From Hyphomicrobiales bacterium (GTDB taxonomy: Bacteria; Pseudomonadota; Alphaproteobacteria; Rhizobiales; Rhizobiaceae): DNA of 64,000 bases. The notes beneath the pieces are model-generated. The model did not search any database. It was given only the letters and a program-made list of their open reading frames with translations, and had not been told where the DNA came from. Numbering within the stretch: the first letter of the stretch is position 1; every line of letters starts with the position of its first letter. The stretch spans positions 52,147 to 116,146 of the forward strand of contig UCCA01000045.1 in NCBI GenBank assembly GCA_900470805.1. Direction: 5' to 3'. A program made the position numbers and the translations under genes. Positions 51,052 to 59,790 of this stretch are shown here, in pieces.

Positions 51052-51933
51052 ATGTCGCTTCAGAAAATCGCCTATTTCGCCTTGGCCGGTGTCGTGCTCG
51101 CAAGCGCCGCGCAGGCCCAGGAAATCAAGCTTGAGGTCAACAAGGAACTGCACGACAAGCTACCGGAAGCCATCAAGACTTCAGGCAAGATGATTTCCGT
51201 CAACAACGGATCCTTCCCTCCTTATGAGATCGTCACGGGCACCGAGATGACGGGCGCCAGCGCCGACCTTACCGATGCGATCGGACAGGTTCTTGGCGTG
51301 AAGATCGAGCATGCGACGGTCGGCGGCCTGCCGGCATTGCTGGCCGGCGTCAACTCCGGCCGCTATCAGTTCGCCTTCGGGCCGATCGGGGACTACAAGG
51401 ACCGCGAAACGGCCAACGACTTTGTCGATTGGGTCAAGGAATACGTGGTCTTCGCGGCGCTCAAGGGTAATCCCAAGGGCATCACCTCGCTCGATACGGC
51501 CTGTGGCCAGCGCATTTCGGTGATGGCCGGCGGTTCCGCCGAGCGCGTGATCAAGGCACAGTCCGAGAAGTGCACGACCGAGGGCAAGGGTGCCGTGGAA
51601 GTTCAGTCCTATACCGATCAGCCGGCCTCGATTCTTGCTGTTCGCTCCAAGCGCGCCGACGCCTTCTTCTCCTCGCAGGCGCCGCTGACCTACTTTGTTT
51701 CCCAGGCCAACGGCCAGCTGGAACTGACAGGTGTCGGTCAGAAAAACGGCTTTGAAGATATCTTCCAGGGCGCCGTCGTACCGAAGGGTTCGCCGCTCGG
51801 CCCGATCATGCTCGATGCCGTCAAGGTTCTGATCGACAACGGCGCCTATGCCACGATCATGAAGAAGTGGGGCCTTGAGAACAACATGATCACGCAGCCT
51901 GGCCTCAACCTCGGTGGACAGCTTCCAAAATGA
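51052..51933 (+). CDS. Family 3 amino acid-type periplasmic binding protein
   Basis: This is a 293-residue binder. The signal peptide MSLQKIAYFALAGVVLASAAQAQ is followed by a long linker, then SGKMISVNNGSFPPYEIVTGTEMTGASADLTDAIGQVLGVKIEHATVGGLPALLAGVNSGRYQFAFGPIGDYKDRETANDFVDW. This is the SBP_bac_3 pattern with a relaxed ligand region. Two cysteines (DTACGQR, SEKCTTEG) may form a disulfide. AAGGGGAA lies seven bases before the ATG. It overlaps the permease gene by four bases. Confidence 0.9.
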   Translation: MSLQKIAYFALAGVVLASAAQAQEIKLEVNKELHDKLPEAIKTSGKMISVNNGSFPPYEIVTGTEMTGASADLTDAIGQVLGVKIEHATVGGLPALLAGVNSGRYQFAFGPIGDYKDRETANDFVDWVKEYVVFAALKGNPKGITSLDTACGQRISVMAGGSAERVIKAQSEKCTTEGKGAVEVQSYTDQPASILAVRSKRADAFFSSQAPLTYFVSQANGQLELTGVGQKNGFEDIFQGAVVPKGSPLGPIMLDAVKVLIDNGAYATIMKKWGLENNMITQPGLNLGGQLPK

Positions 51934-52865
51934 GCACCAACACCACAACCAATGCAGCGCCCTCGGGCGCTGCAGACTTTCGCGATGTGGCAACGGCCCA
52001 CACGCCGTTCCGCACGGGCCGACTGGTCCTGTGGATCGTCGTTGCGCTTGTTGTGGTCGATTTCGCCTGGATCATCGCCAGCAATGAAAATTTCGGCTGG
52101 CCGGTCGTCGGCCAGTATCTGTTCGATCCCACCGTCATCAAGGGTCTCTATGTCAGCCTTGGCCTGACTGTCGTCGCCATGATCCTTGGCGTCATCCTTG
52201 GCCTCATCGTCGCCATCGCGCGGATGTCCGACGATCGGCTTGCGAGTTCGGTGGCGGCACTGTTCATCTGGTTCTTCCGCGGCACGCCGCTCCTGGTCCA
52301 GCTGATCTTCTGGTATAACATGTCGACGCTGTTTCCGGCGATCTCCATCTCCATTCCCTTCGGCCCCACCCTCGTCAGCTGGGATACGAACTCGGTAATC
52401 ACGCCGATGACGGCTGCCATCGTCGGCCTGGCGCTCAACGAAGCGGCCTACATGGCGGAAATCATCCGTGGCGGTCTGCTCTCGGTAGACCGCGGCCAGG
52501 CCGAAACCGCCGAGGCGTTTGGCATGACACGTCTTCGGGCGCTGCGTCGGATCATCATTCCGCAGGCGATGCGCTCTATCGTACCGCCGACCGGCAACCA
52601 GCTGATCAGCATGATCAAGGCGACCTCGCTCGTCAGCGTCATCGCCATGGCCGACCTGCTGTATTCGGTCCAGTCCATCTACAACCGCACCTTCGAAATC
52701 ATCCCGATGCTGATGGTCGCGGTTCTCTGGTATCTCTTCATCACCTCGATCCTGAATGTCGGGCAGAGCTATCTCGAGCGTTACTACAGCCGCGGCGAAC
52801 GCCGCTCGGGCAACGCCAAGCCGGCCGTCGAACCCGCTGCCACCATTGGGGAGGCAAGCCATTGA
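51930..52865 (+). CDS. Amino acid-type ABC transporter permease
   Basis: This is a 311-residue inner-membrane permease of the HisM/GlnP family: IKGLYVSLGLTVVAMILGVILGLIVAIARMS, FRGTPLLVQLIFWYNMSTLFPAISI, and the coupling loop RGQAETAEAFGMTRLRALRRIIIPQAMRSIVPPTGNQLISMIKATSLVSVIAMADLL. It has an extra N-terminal helix at about 30-50 and a cytoplasmic tail. It is the only permease in the operon, so the pore is a homodimer. Confidence 0.92.
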   Translation: MSTNTTTNAAPSGAADFRDVATAHTPFRTGRLVLWIVVALVVVDFAWIIASNENFGWPVVGQYLFDPTVIKGLYVSLGLTVVAMILGVILGLIVAIARMSDDRLASSVAALFIWFFRGTPLLVQLIFWYNMSTLFPAISISIPFGPTLVSWDTNSVITPMTAAIVGLALNEAAYMAEIIRGGLLSVDRGQAETAEAFGMTRLRALRRIIIPQAMRSIVPPTGNQLISMIKATSLVSVIAMADLLYSVQSIYNRTFEIIPMLMVAVLWYLFITSILNVGQSYLERYYSRGERRSGNAKPAVEPAATIGEASH

Positions 52866-53641
52866 ACGCGATCACCAACGTCGAGCCGCTGGTCAGGGCT
52901 CGCAACGTCCACAAGTCTTTCGACCATCTCGAAGTGCTCAAGGGCATCGATCTCGATGTCGCGCCCGGCGAAGTTGTCGTCATCCTCGGGCCTTCCGGTT
53001 CCGGGAAGTCGACCTTCCTGCGCTGTATCAACCACCTCGAGTCGATCAACAAGGGCTCGATCGAGGTGGATGGCGAGCAGATCGGCTACCGGCTCAACAA
53101 GGATCGGCTGGAAAGCCTCTCCGCCAATGGAATTGCCAAGCAGCGTCGCAAGATCGGCATGGTCTTCCAGCAGTTCAATCTCTATCCCCACATGACGGTG
53201 CTTCAGAACATCATCGAAGCACCGGTCGGCATCCACGGGCGAAGCCGCAAGGACGCGACCGAGGACGCCAAGCGCCTGCTCGAGCGAGTCGGTCTGTCGG
53301 ACAAGATCAACAGCTACCCCCGGCAACTGTCCGGCGGTCAGCAGCAGCGCGTCGCGATCGCCCGCGCGCTGGCGATCAAGCCGAAACTGATGCTGTTCGA
53401 TGAGCCGACCTCGGCACTCGATCCCGAACTTGTCGGCGAAGTGCTGGCAACGATGAAGGATCTGGCAAGTCAGGGACTGACCATGATCGTCGTGACCCAC
53501 GAGATCGGTTTTGCCCGCGAGGCTGCCGACCGTGTGGTGTTCATGGATGGCGGCGTCGTGGTCGAACAGGGTAAGCCGGAGGATGTTATCGGCAATCCAC
53601 AGCATCCGCGCACGCAGGCCTTCCTGTCACGCTTCATCTAG
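52862..53641 (+). CDS. Amino acid-type ABC transporter ATP-binding protein
   Basis: This is a 259-residue ATPase with Walker A GPSGSGKST, Q-loop VFQQFNLYPHMT, signature LSGGQQQRVAIARAL, Walker B LMLFDEPTSALDPE and VVTHEIGFAR. It starts at a TTG that overlaps the permease stop (TTGA). No better start is available, because the first conserved strand (LVRARNVHKSF) begins ten codons later. It completes a full importer in one operon. A hairpin follows its stop. Confidence 0.92.
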   Translation: MNAITNVEPLVRARNVHKSFDHLEVLKGIDLDVAPGEVVVILGPSGSGKSTFLRCINHLESINKGSIEVDGEQIGYRLNKDRLESLSANGIAKQRRKIGMVFQQFNLYPHMTVLQNIIEAPVGIHGRSRKDATEDAKRLLERVGLSDKINSYPRQLSGGQQQRVAIARALAIKPKLMLFDEPTSALDPELVGEVLATMKDLASQGLTMIVVTHEIGFAREAADRVVFMDGGVVVEQGKPEDVIGNPQHPRTQAFLSRFI

Positions 53642-53677
53642 CTACCGGGGTTTCCCGCAGCCAAGCCAAACACTCAG

Positions 53678-53697
53678 CCGGCCCATCAAAGGGCCGG
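53678..53697 (+). terminator. Intercistronic hairpin before the M20 gene
   Basis: CCGGCCC and GGGCCGG pair perfectly around ATCAAA. There is no T-run, and the next gene starts 35 bases on, so it is more likely an mRNA processing or attenuation element than a full stop. Confidence 0.45.
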
Positions 53698-53731
53698 TCA
53701 TGAATAACGCATGCAGAGAATTGGAACAGAG

Positions 53732-54913
53732 ATGACCATCGACAACGATTTCGCCCGCCTCTCCGACTTCGAGCCGATGAAGGCCGAACTCACCGCGATC
53801 CGCCAGCATCTCCACGCACATCCGGAACTGTCGTTCGAGGAAACCGAAACCGCTCGTTTTGTCGCGGAGAAGCTCGAAGGCTGGGGCTACGAGGTGACAC
53901 GCAATGTCGGCGGTCATGGCATCGTCGCCCGGATGACGGCAGGTGCTGGCAAGAAGAGCATCGCGATCCGCGCAGACATGGATGCGCTTCCGATCACCGA
54001 GCAGACCGGAAAGCCCTACGCCAGCCAGGTGCCGGGCAAGATGCATGCCTGCGGCCATGACGGCCACACGACGGTGCTTCTTGGCGCTGCCGAATACCTG
54101 GCGCGCACGCGTCGGTTCAACGGCACCGTCAATCTGATCTTCCAGCCGGCAGAAGAGGCCGGCGGTTTCAGCGGTGCGACGGCGATGATCGAGGACGGCC
54201 TCTTCGAGCGCTTCCCGTTCGATGCGATCTTCGGTTTGCACAATCACCCGGGTGCGCCTGAGGGAAGCTGGCTGATGCGATCCGGTCCGCTGATGGCAGC
54301 GGCCGACACCGTCGAGATCAAGATCAAGGGCAAGGGTGGCCACGCGTCGCGTCCGCATCTGACGATCGATCCGGTCCTAGTGGCCTGCAATCTCGTCGTA
54401 TCCTTGCAGTCGGTCATATCGCGAAACGTCGACCCGACGCAGACGGCTGTCGTAACGGTCGGCGCCATCCATTCCGGCGAAGTCGCGAACGTCATTCCGG
54501 AATATGCGAAGATGTTGATGACGGTGCGCTCGTTCGATCCGAAGGTGCGCGAGCTTCTCGAAGCCCGGATCAAGACGCTGACGAAGTCGATTGTCGAAGG
54601 TTTTGGCGCAACGGTCGAGATCGACTACGTCTACGGAAATCCGGTCGTCGTCAACTCCGAAAAAGAGACCGAGTTTGCACGAAAAGTAGCTGAAGAGCTC
54701 GTGGGCGAGGGTACTGTTGCGCTTTGCCCGTTGATCCCGGGCAGCGAGGACTTCTCGCATTTCCTGCAGCACAAGCCTGGCAGCTTCCTGCGTCTCGGCA
54801 ACGGCATGAGCTCAGCTATTCTGCATAGCGACAAGTACGACTTCGCCGACGAAAGCCTGACGGCCGGTGCGGCAATGTGGGCGCGCCTGACGGAACGCTA
54901 CCTGGACGAATAG
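53732..54913 (+). CDS. M20 family amidohydrolase (hippurate hydrolase/aminoacylase-like)
   Basis: This is a 393-residue zinc/manganese-dependent hydrolase. Ligand motifs are HACGHDGHTTVLL (Cys/His), FQPAEEAGG, FGLHNHPG and the late GSEDFSHFLQ...LHSDKYDF. The dimerisation/lid part is GGHASRPHL. It removes an acyl group from an N-acyl amino acid or similar amide. It is the last gene of the MocR-facing operon, so the imported compound is probably an N-acylated amino acid. It is a clear paralogue of the M20 gene at 20457-21647. The ATG at 53732 has GGAACAGAG upstream. Confidence 0.92.
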   Translation: MTIDNDFARLSDFEPMKAELTAIRQHLHAHPELSFEETETARFVAEKLEGWGYEVTRNVGGHGIVARMTAGAGKKSIAIRADMDALPITEQTGKPYASQVPGKMHACGHDGHTTVLLGAAEYLARTRRFNGTVNLIFQPAEEAGGFSGATAMIEDGLFERFPFDAIFGLHNHPGAPEGSWLMRSGPLMAAADTVEIKIKGKGGHASRPHLTIDPVLVACNLVVSLQSVISRNVDPTQTAVVTVGAIHSGEVANVIPEYAKMLMTVRSFDPKVRELLEARIKTLTKSIVEGFGATVEIDYVYGNPVVVNSEKETEFARKVAEELVGEGTVALCPLIPGSEDFSHFLQHKPGSFLRLGNGMSSAILHSDKYDFADESLTAGAAMWARLTERYLDE

Positions 54914-54955
54914 TCGGCGTTGCACGGCGATAGTTGCCGCATACAGGTATCCACA

Positions 54956-54985
54956 GGGCGCCCCATCAGGCGCCCTTTGTCGTTT
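54956..54985 (+). terminator. Rho-independent terminator of the M20 operon
   Basis: GGGCGCC and GGCGCCC form a perfect seven-base-pair stem with a CCATCA loop, followed by TTTGTCGTTT. Confidence 0.8.
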
Positions 54986-55004
54986 CATGAAGCCTGCCCT
55001 CCCG

Positions 55005-55244
55005 TCAATGAACGACGCTCAGAGGATGCGGCTCGCGATTTGCACCGGGCGTTCCAGCATCGATTTCCTGCACCAATGCGCCGAGCGCCAGTTCAAGGCA
55101 GTAAGCCGGAAATTCGACGTTCAACTCCCGCGCGCTCTGTTGCGCGTATGTCACGAGCCTTGCGAGCGATGCCAGTTCCTTCAAGCGATTCTGGTCGCCT
55201 GCAGTGCAGACGATGCGTGCTGCTCTGTCCACTGATCTCTCCAT
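55005..55244 (-). CDS. Conserved hypothetical protein, 79 aa
   Basis: This is a small soluble, mostly helical protein: MERSVDRAARIVCTAGDQNR, then LKELASLARLVTYAQQSARELNVEFPAYCLELALGALVQEI. I recall similar short proteins in rhizobial genomes but know no function. The ATG at 55244 has AAGG 12 bases upstream; a longer frame reaches 55325. It is a lone gene between the M20 operon and the XRE regulator. Confidence 0.55.
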   Translation of the reverse strand: MERSVDRAARIVCTAGDQNRLKELASLARLVTYAQQSARELNVEFPAYCLELALGALVQEIDAGTPGANREPHPLSVVH

Positions 55245-55436
55245 ATTCTTGCGACCGCCTTGGCCTTTTGGAGAGACAGTTATATCAACCGGCAGGCACT
55301 TTTGCCCGTGACACAGCCGTGACATTGCTTTTTAGTTGTGAAAGCAAGTGCTTGGATACGTGCGAATGGCCGCCTGGGCCGACGGGAAAAGGCGTTTCGC
55401 TCCCGCCATGGCGAGATTGGCATGGCGGCGTGCCGA

Positions 55437-55889
55437 TCAATTCGGGGATATATCGGGCTTTGACCGGTCCGCGCCGACCGGGCGATCGGCTTGCGTTTGC
55501 GCCATCGCCTTGACCAGGGCGACGATCTTTTCGCGCAGATGCGAATCCGTGATCTTCATGAACGCCTTGTTGAGCGCCAAACCTTCCTTGGACTGCAAAA
55601 ATTCGGCAACGGGATCGGCGGTTACCGTCAGGTCGAGGCCCGCAAGAGACAGCGGCTCGTTCGGATCCTGTTGGAAGAAGAAGCTGGGAGAGGTGTTCAG
55701 GACTTCGGCGATCCTCTGCAGACGGCTGGCGCCGATGCGGTTCATGCCTTTTTCATATTTCTGCACTTGCTGAAACGTGACGCCGATCTGGTCCGCGAGT
55801 CTTTCCTGGCTCAGCCCCAAAAGCTGTCTGCGCATTCTAACCTGCGAGCCTACGTAGCTATCAATGGCATTCGGTGTCTTTGCATTCAT
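55437..55889 (-). CDS. XRE-family helix-turn-helix regulator (PraR-like)
   Basis: This is a 150-residue regulator. The HTH_3 domain covers about residues 10-65 (VGSQVRMRRQLLGLSQERLADQIGVTFQQVQKYEKGMNRIGASRLQRIAEVL). It is followed by a short C-terminal helical region (EFLQSKEGLALNKAFMKITDSHLREKIVALVKAMAQ). This layout is the alphaproteobacterial PraR/PhrR-like family, in which members control stress, attachment or quorum-sensing genes. GGAAA lies upstream of the ATG at 55889. It is monocistronic. Confidence 0.88.
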   Translation of the reverse strand: MNAKTPNAIDSYVGSQVRMRRQLLGLSQERLADQIGVTFQQVQKYEKGMNRIGASRLQRIAEVLNTSPSFFFQQDPNEPLSLAGLDLTVTADPVAEFLQSKEGLALNKAFMKITDSHLREKIVALVKAMAQTQADRPVGADRSKPDISPN

Positions 55890-56054
55890 GCTGTATTTCC
55901 TATGCTGACCTGAGCGAAACGGTCCTCCCGGAAAACCGGCTCTCAAGCCTTGGCATTTTGTCCCAGCAAGCGATCAAATTCAACCGCTCGTCTATGACGA
56001 TCAGGTGATATCCGCCGAACAATCCTTGCCAAGCCTTTGACTTGCCAACGAAAC

Positions 56055-56339
56055 TCAATCGCGTCCACCAAACCGGATCGGACGGACTTCGCGATGGACG
56101 ATCTTGAGCGTGCGGTCCGGCTGGATCATGTATGTTTCCTCCACCTGCTCACCAAACTGGTTGATGAAGTTGTGAGGGAACGTCGATCCGATAGGAGACT
56201 TCGTCAGTTTGGTCTGCGGTTGGCCGCGATAGGTGATGCTGCCCGGAATCGGTGCAACACCCGGTGCGTCGTAGTCCTTGCCCGTCGTGCATCCGCTCAG
56301 GACGACGGCGCCGGCCAGTGCGGCGACGATCAGTTTCAT
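56055..56339 (-). CDS. Small lipoprotein, 94 aa
   Basis: MKLIVAALAGAVVLSGCTTG gives a lipoprotein signal with lipobox Leu-Ser-Gly-Cys17. The mature part (YDAPGVAPIPGSITYRGQPQTKLTKSPIGSTFPHNFINQFGEQVEETYMIQPDRTLKIVHREVRPI) is of unknown family, with a beta-rich look. It should be anchored in the periplasm or outer membrane. GAGG lies nine bases before the ATG. It is monocistronic. Confidence 0.78.
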   Translation of the reverse strand: MKLIVAALAGAVVLSGCTTGKDYDAPGVAPIPGSITYRGQPQTKLTKSPIGSTFPHNFINQFGEQVEETYMIQPDRTLKIVHREVRPIRFGGRD

Positions 56340-56469
56340 GGGTCAGGTCCTCACATGTTTGCTGCGCTCCCAGATATGGATATATCCGGAAAGACAGACA
56401 AAGCGATGTGCCTCCCGCATTTTTACGGCAGTCGATGACGAGGTCGACATCCGAGGTCTGCGTTTCGAT

Positions 56470-57630
56470 CTAAAGCAGTCCTCGTTTTGCCAGATTGGCC
56501 ATCAGAGCGCTGATGCCGAAGGTCCATGGCGAGCACTCGTTCGACAGGCGCACCGTGTTCACGAGGGCGCCGAGCCCGGCTGACGATATCTCGACAACGT
56601 CGCCGATTTTGTGGGTGAAGCCCTGGTTGGGGGCGTCGCGGTCCTGCGTCGGCGCAAACAACGTGCCGAGAAAGAGCATGAAGCCGTCCGGATACTGATG
56701 ATGCGCGCCGCAAGTCTGGCGGACCAGATCGGTGGGATCGCGGCTGATTTTCGACATCGAGCTCTTGCCGTTGAGGACGAAGCCGTCTTCGCCCGTCACC
56801 TTCAGGTCGAGTTCGGCCTTGCGCACATCGTCCAATCCGAAGCTTTCATCGAAAAGCCGGATGAACGGACCGATCGAGCACGAAGCGTTGTTGTCCTTGG
56901 CCTTGCCGAGAAGCAGCGCCGAGCGCCCCTCGACATCACGCAGGTTGACGTCGTTGCCGAGCGTCGCGCCCTTGATCTCGCCGCGGCTGTCGACCGCCAG
57001 CACGATCTCCGGCTCCGGATTGTTCCAGGTCGAGACCGGGTGCAGGCCGACATCAGCGCCCCAGCCGACGGAGGAGAGGACAGGAGCCTTGGTGAAGACC
57101 TCGGCATCCGGGCCGATACCGACCTCCAGATACTGCGACCACATGCCCTCGTCGATCAGCGCCTGCTTGACGGTGGCAGCCTCCGGAGACCCGGCTTTCA
57201 GATTGTTGAGACTTCCGCCGATCAGCGTGCTGACGCGCTCGCGGATGGCCGCCGCGCGCTCGGGACTGCCGGCCGCCTTCTCCTCGATCACCCGCTCGAT
57301 CATCGACTGTGCGAAGGTCACGCCACAGGCCTTGATGGCCTGCAGGTCCACCGGCGCCAGCAGATAGGGTAGGGCGGGGTCCGGCTTGCCGATGCTGTTT
57401 GCGGCGATATCGGAAAGCGTTCCGAGCGACTGGCCGGTCGCAGCACGCACCAAGCCTGCCGGGTCTGCGCTTTCCAGCAACGCGCTCAGCGTTGGCGCCT
57501 CCTTTGACGTGATATCGATCAACTGGCCATTGCGGACGGTAACGATGCTGGGGCCGGAGACGGCGGGATTCCAGATGCGACCGACAAACAAGCCGCCCGC
57601 TGCGGCGCTATCCAGAAGAGTGTAATGCAT
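56470..57630 (-). CDS. Fumarylacetoacetate hydrolase family protein
   Basis: This is a 386-residue FAH-fold enzyme. KACGVTFAQSMIERV, then EVFTKAPVLSSVGWGADVGLHPVSTWNNPEPEIVLAV (metal Glu-x-Glu in PEPEIVL) and GNDVNLRDVEGRSALLLGKAKDNNASCSIGPFI are hallmarks of the large sugar-acid group of FAH proteins. Related enzymes act on 2-keto-3-deoxy acids or diketo acids in pentose breakdown. No sugar genes adjoin it, so the substrate is uncertain. It is monocistronic and reads in the same direction as the Kai operon, whose kinase ends 114 bases upstream. Confidence 0.88.
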   Translation of the reverse strand: MHYTLLDSAAAGGLFVGRIWNPAVSGPSIVTVRNGQLIDITSKEAPTLSALLESADPAGLVRAATGQSLGTLSDIAANSIGKPDPALPYLLAPVDLQAIKACGVTFAQSMIERVIEEKAAGSPERAAAIRERVSTLIGGSLNNLKAGSPEAATVKQALIDEGMWSQYLEVGIGPDAEVFTKAPVLSSVGWGADVGLHPVSTWNNPEPEIVLAVDSRGEIKGATLGNDVNLRDVEGRSALLLGKAKDNNASCSIGPFIRLFDESFGLDDVRKAELDLKVTGEDGFVLNGKSSMSKISRDPTDLVRQTCGAHHQYPDGFMLFLGTLFAPTQDRDAPNQGFTHKIGDVVEISSAGLGALVNTVRLSNECSPWTFGISALMANLAKRGLL

Positions 57631-57743
57631 TGTCGTGTCCCGTCATGCGGCTGGTGAATGAAAGTATCGCCGCCCTCCAACTGGCGACGTCGGATATCGA
57701 TCACATAAGATGCTGCTCGGCAAGACGGCATCGAAAGTTGACG

Positions 57744-59441
57744 CTATCGCTGCCGGTCGATCTCGCGACGAATGTTTTCCCCCAGCTCGTCGATGCTGAA
57801 AGGCTTCGCCAGAAGCTGGACACCAAGATCCTGCGCCTGATCTGAAAATGCCGCCGCGTGACCGCTGGTCAAGACCAAAGGGATCTCTCCATGGTGCGTG
57901 CGGACCTCTTCAGCGAGTTGGATACCGTTCATGCCGCCGGGCATCATGATATCAGAGAAGATCAGCGTGAATGTCTGGTCGCGGGAAAGGACGTCCAGCG
58001 CCGCCTGAGCACTTGGCGCGCGCGTGACCTCAAGACCGATGTCGCCGAGCATCTCGGCCGTCACCTCCGCTACCTCGTCGTCGTCTTCCACCAGCAGCAC
58101 GCGACCGGACAGACGACCCGGGGCGTCTGCAGAGGTCTGTGGCGACGTGGGCAGCGAAGCGGTCTCCGGCGTCTGCGCCGAGCGCGGCAACAACATCTCG
58201 ATCGTCGTGCCTACGCCAAGCTCACTGCGGATTTTCAACGTTCCACCGGATGAGCGTGCGAAACCGTAAGCTTGCGCCAGCCCGAGGCCGGAACCTTTGC
58301 CGATATCCTTGGTGGTGAAGAACGGCTCGAATGCGTGGGCGATCGTTTCCGCCGACATGCCGGTGCCCGTGTCGGTCACCGTCACGGCGATGAAATCGCC
58401 GGAGAGCTTGTCGGCCTTGTATGCCGGCATGTTCAGCACGCCGATCGTGATCGTGCCGCCGCTGGGCATGGCATCGCGAGCGTTGACGCAAAGATTGAGC
58501 ATCACCAGTTCGAATTCGCCGGCGTCGATCCGCACCGGCCACGCATCGGCCGCGAAATCCGTGCGGATCTGGATGCTGCCGCCAAGCGATCGGTCCACCA
58601 GCTCGCGCATCCCGTCGATACGGCTTCTGATATCAACGATTTCGGCGTCGAGCGCCTTGGTCCGGGAGAAGCTGAGGAGCTGCTTCGTCAGTCCCGCGCC
58701 ACGGTCGACCGCCTGGCGCATGCCTTCTTTCAGCTTCTTCAGGCGGTCGGGGTCCGGCTGCCTGTCCAGCATGTTGAGCCCGCCGGAGATCGCCATAAGC
58801 AGATTGTTGAAGTCGTGGGCGACGCCGCCGGTCAGCTGGCCGATCGCTTCCATCTTCTGGCTCTGGCGAAGCATTGCTTCAGTCCGCGCCCGCTCCTTGA
58901 CCTCGGCAAGCAGCAAGGCGTGGGTGCTCTTCAGCGCCTCGCTCGAACGCTGCTGCTCGGTCAGATCAGTCACGATACAACACAGCGTATCCGGCTCGCC
59001 GCGCATGCCCTTGAGGTGTGCAAACGAAAAGTGCGCCGGCGTCTGTAGTCCGGCCGGCGTGCAGACGGTAAACTCCGCCTTGCCGCACATCTCGACGATC
59101 CAGCCGAATTCGGCGCGTTCCGTCTCGCATATGAAACGGGATAAAGAACCGCCGACGATACGGCTTGGCTCTTCACCGAAGATCGACGCCAGTCGCCTGT
59201 TGCAGTAGAGCACCTCATCCTGCAGCGAAACCGTCAGGGCGCCTTCCTGCATCTCTTCCACGAGAACGCGGTATGTCTGGTCGGCGGTTTCCAGCGCGTA
59301 AACCTGGGGCACGCCGTTCCCGCCGGATACCACCACAGCATCGACGTCGCCGCTGCGTATGGCCTCAAGCGTCTCCTCGGCCTCGCGCAGTCGTTCGCGC
59401 AAGGACAGGTTTTCCTGCTGAAATTCCTCGTCTGTCTTCAT
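57744..59441 (-). CDS. Hybrid sensor histidine kinase of the Kai operon (PAS-HisKA-HATPase-REC)
   Basis: This is a 565-residue cytoplasmic kinase. A short coiled N-terminus (LREAEETLEAIRSGDVDAVVV) precedes a PAS domain at about 55-165. HisKA has His209 in GQLTGGVAHDFNNLL, and the ATPase has Asn320, DTGTGM (357-362) and GKGSGLGL (381-388). A receiver domain at about 446-560 has acceptor Asp497 in LIFSDIMMPGG. No membrane segment is present. It overlaps the second kaiB gene by four bases (ATGA), so it is probably the output or partner kinase of the KaiB/KaiC module. Phosphate may pass on to an unlinked regulator. Confidence 0.92.
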   Translation of the reverse strand: MKTDEEFQQENLSLRERLREAEETLEAIRSGDVDAVVVSGGNGVPQVYALETADQTYRVLVEEMQEGALTVSLQDEVLYCNRRLASIFGEEPSRIVGGSLSRFICETERAEFGWIVEMCGKAEFTVCTPAGLQTPAHFSFAHLKGMRGEPDTLCCIVTDLTEQQRSSEALKSTHALLLAEVKERARTEAMLRQSQKMEAIGQLTGGVAHDFNNLLMAISGGLNMLDRQPDPDRLKKLKEGMRQAVDRGAGLTKQLLSFSRTKALDAEIVDIRSRIDGMRELVDRSLGGSIQIRTDFAADAWPVRIDAGEFELVMLNLCVNARDAMPSGGTITIGVLNMPAYKADKLSGDFIAVTVTDTGTGMSAETIAHAFEPFFTTKDIGKGSGLGLAQAYGFARSSGGTLKIRSELGVGTTIEMLLPRSAQTPETASLPTSPQTSADAPGRLSGRVLLVEDDDEVAEVTAEMLGDIGLEVTRAPSAQAALDVLSRDQTFTLIFSDIMMPGGMNGIQLAEEVRTHHGEIPLVLTSGHAAAFSDQAQDLGVQLLAKPFSIDELGENIRREIDRQR

Positions 59442-59785
59442 GGCGTTCCATCACCGGCATGCGGTACAACAAGCCCAAAGGCCTTCAGAAGTCTCGTTTC
59501 ATCCGAGAGGTCGCCGATCACCCGGCGGCTCGGCGCCGGCGACACCTTTATCAACGTCGGCGCGGCCACGATCTGGTGCTCCCTGGCTTTCAGAGGTTCC
59601 TGGTAGATATCGACGATCTGCAACTCGTATCCGCCAGCCAAATGCCTGTCGAAAATTCGCCGTGCATTGGAAATTGCTCTCGATGACTTTGATGTTGCCC
59701 CGGTCACGTAAAGGCGCAGCACGAAATTTGCCGGATCACTGATCTCGCCGGCTTCATCCGTTGCGGACACCACATCGCTGGACAT
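59438..59785 (-). CDS. kaiB: KaiB-family protein, second copy
   Basis: This is a 115-residue thioredoxin-like KaiB: FVLRLYVTGATSKSSRAISNARRIFDRHLAGGYELQIVDIYQEPLKAREHQIVAAPTLIKVSPAPSRRVIGDLSDETRLL. All the key KaiB strings (LRLYVTG, VDIYQEP, APTLIK, P-x-R-R-x-I-G-D-L) are present. It differs from the first copy (about half identical by eye), so the two are not a recent duplication. It starts five bases after the first kaiB and overlaps the kinase start by four bases. KaiB normally binds the KaiC CI ring. Confidence 0.92.
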   Translation of the reverse strand: MSSDVVSATDEAGEISDPANFVLRLYVTGATSKSSRAISNARRIFDRHLAGGYELQIVDIYQEPLKAREHQIVAAPTLIKVSPAPSRRVIGDLSDETRLLKAFGLVVPHAGDGTP

Positions 59786-59790
59786 GATCT

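Noticed and set aside
51846..52862. Open frame of 338 codons antisense to the permease of the MocR operon
   Set aside because: The sense strand has a full permease with the EAA loop; the antisense frame is Asp/Arg/His-rich without motifs.
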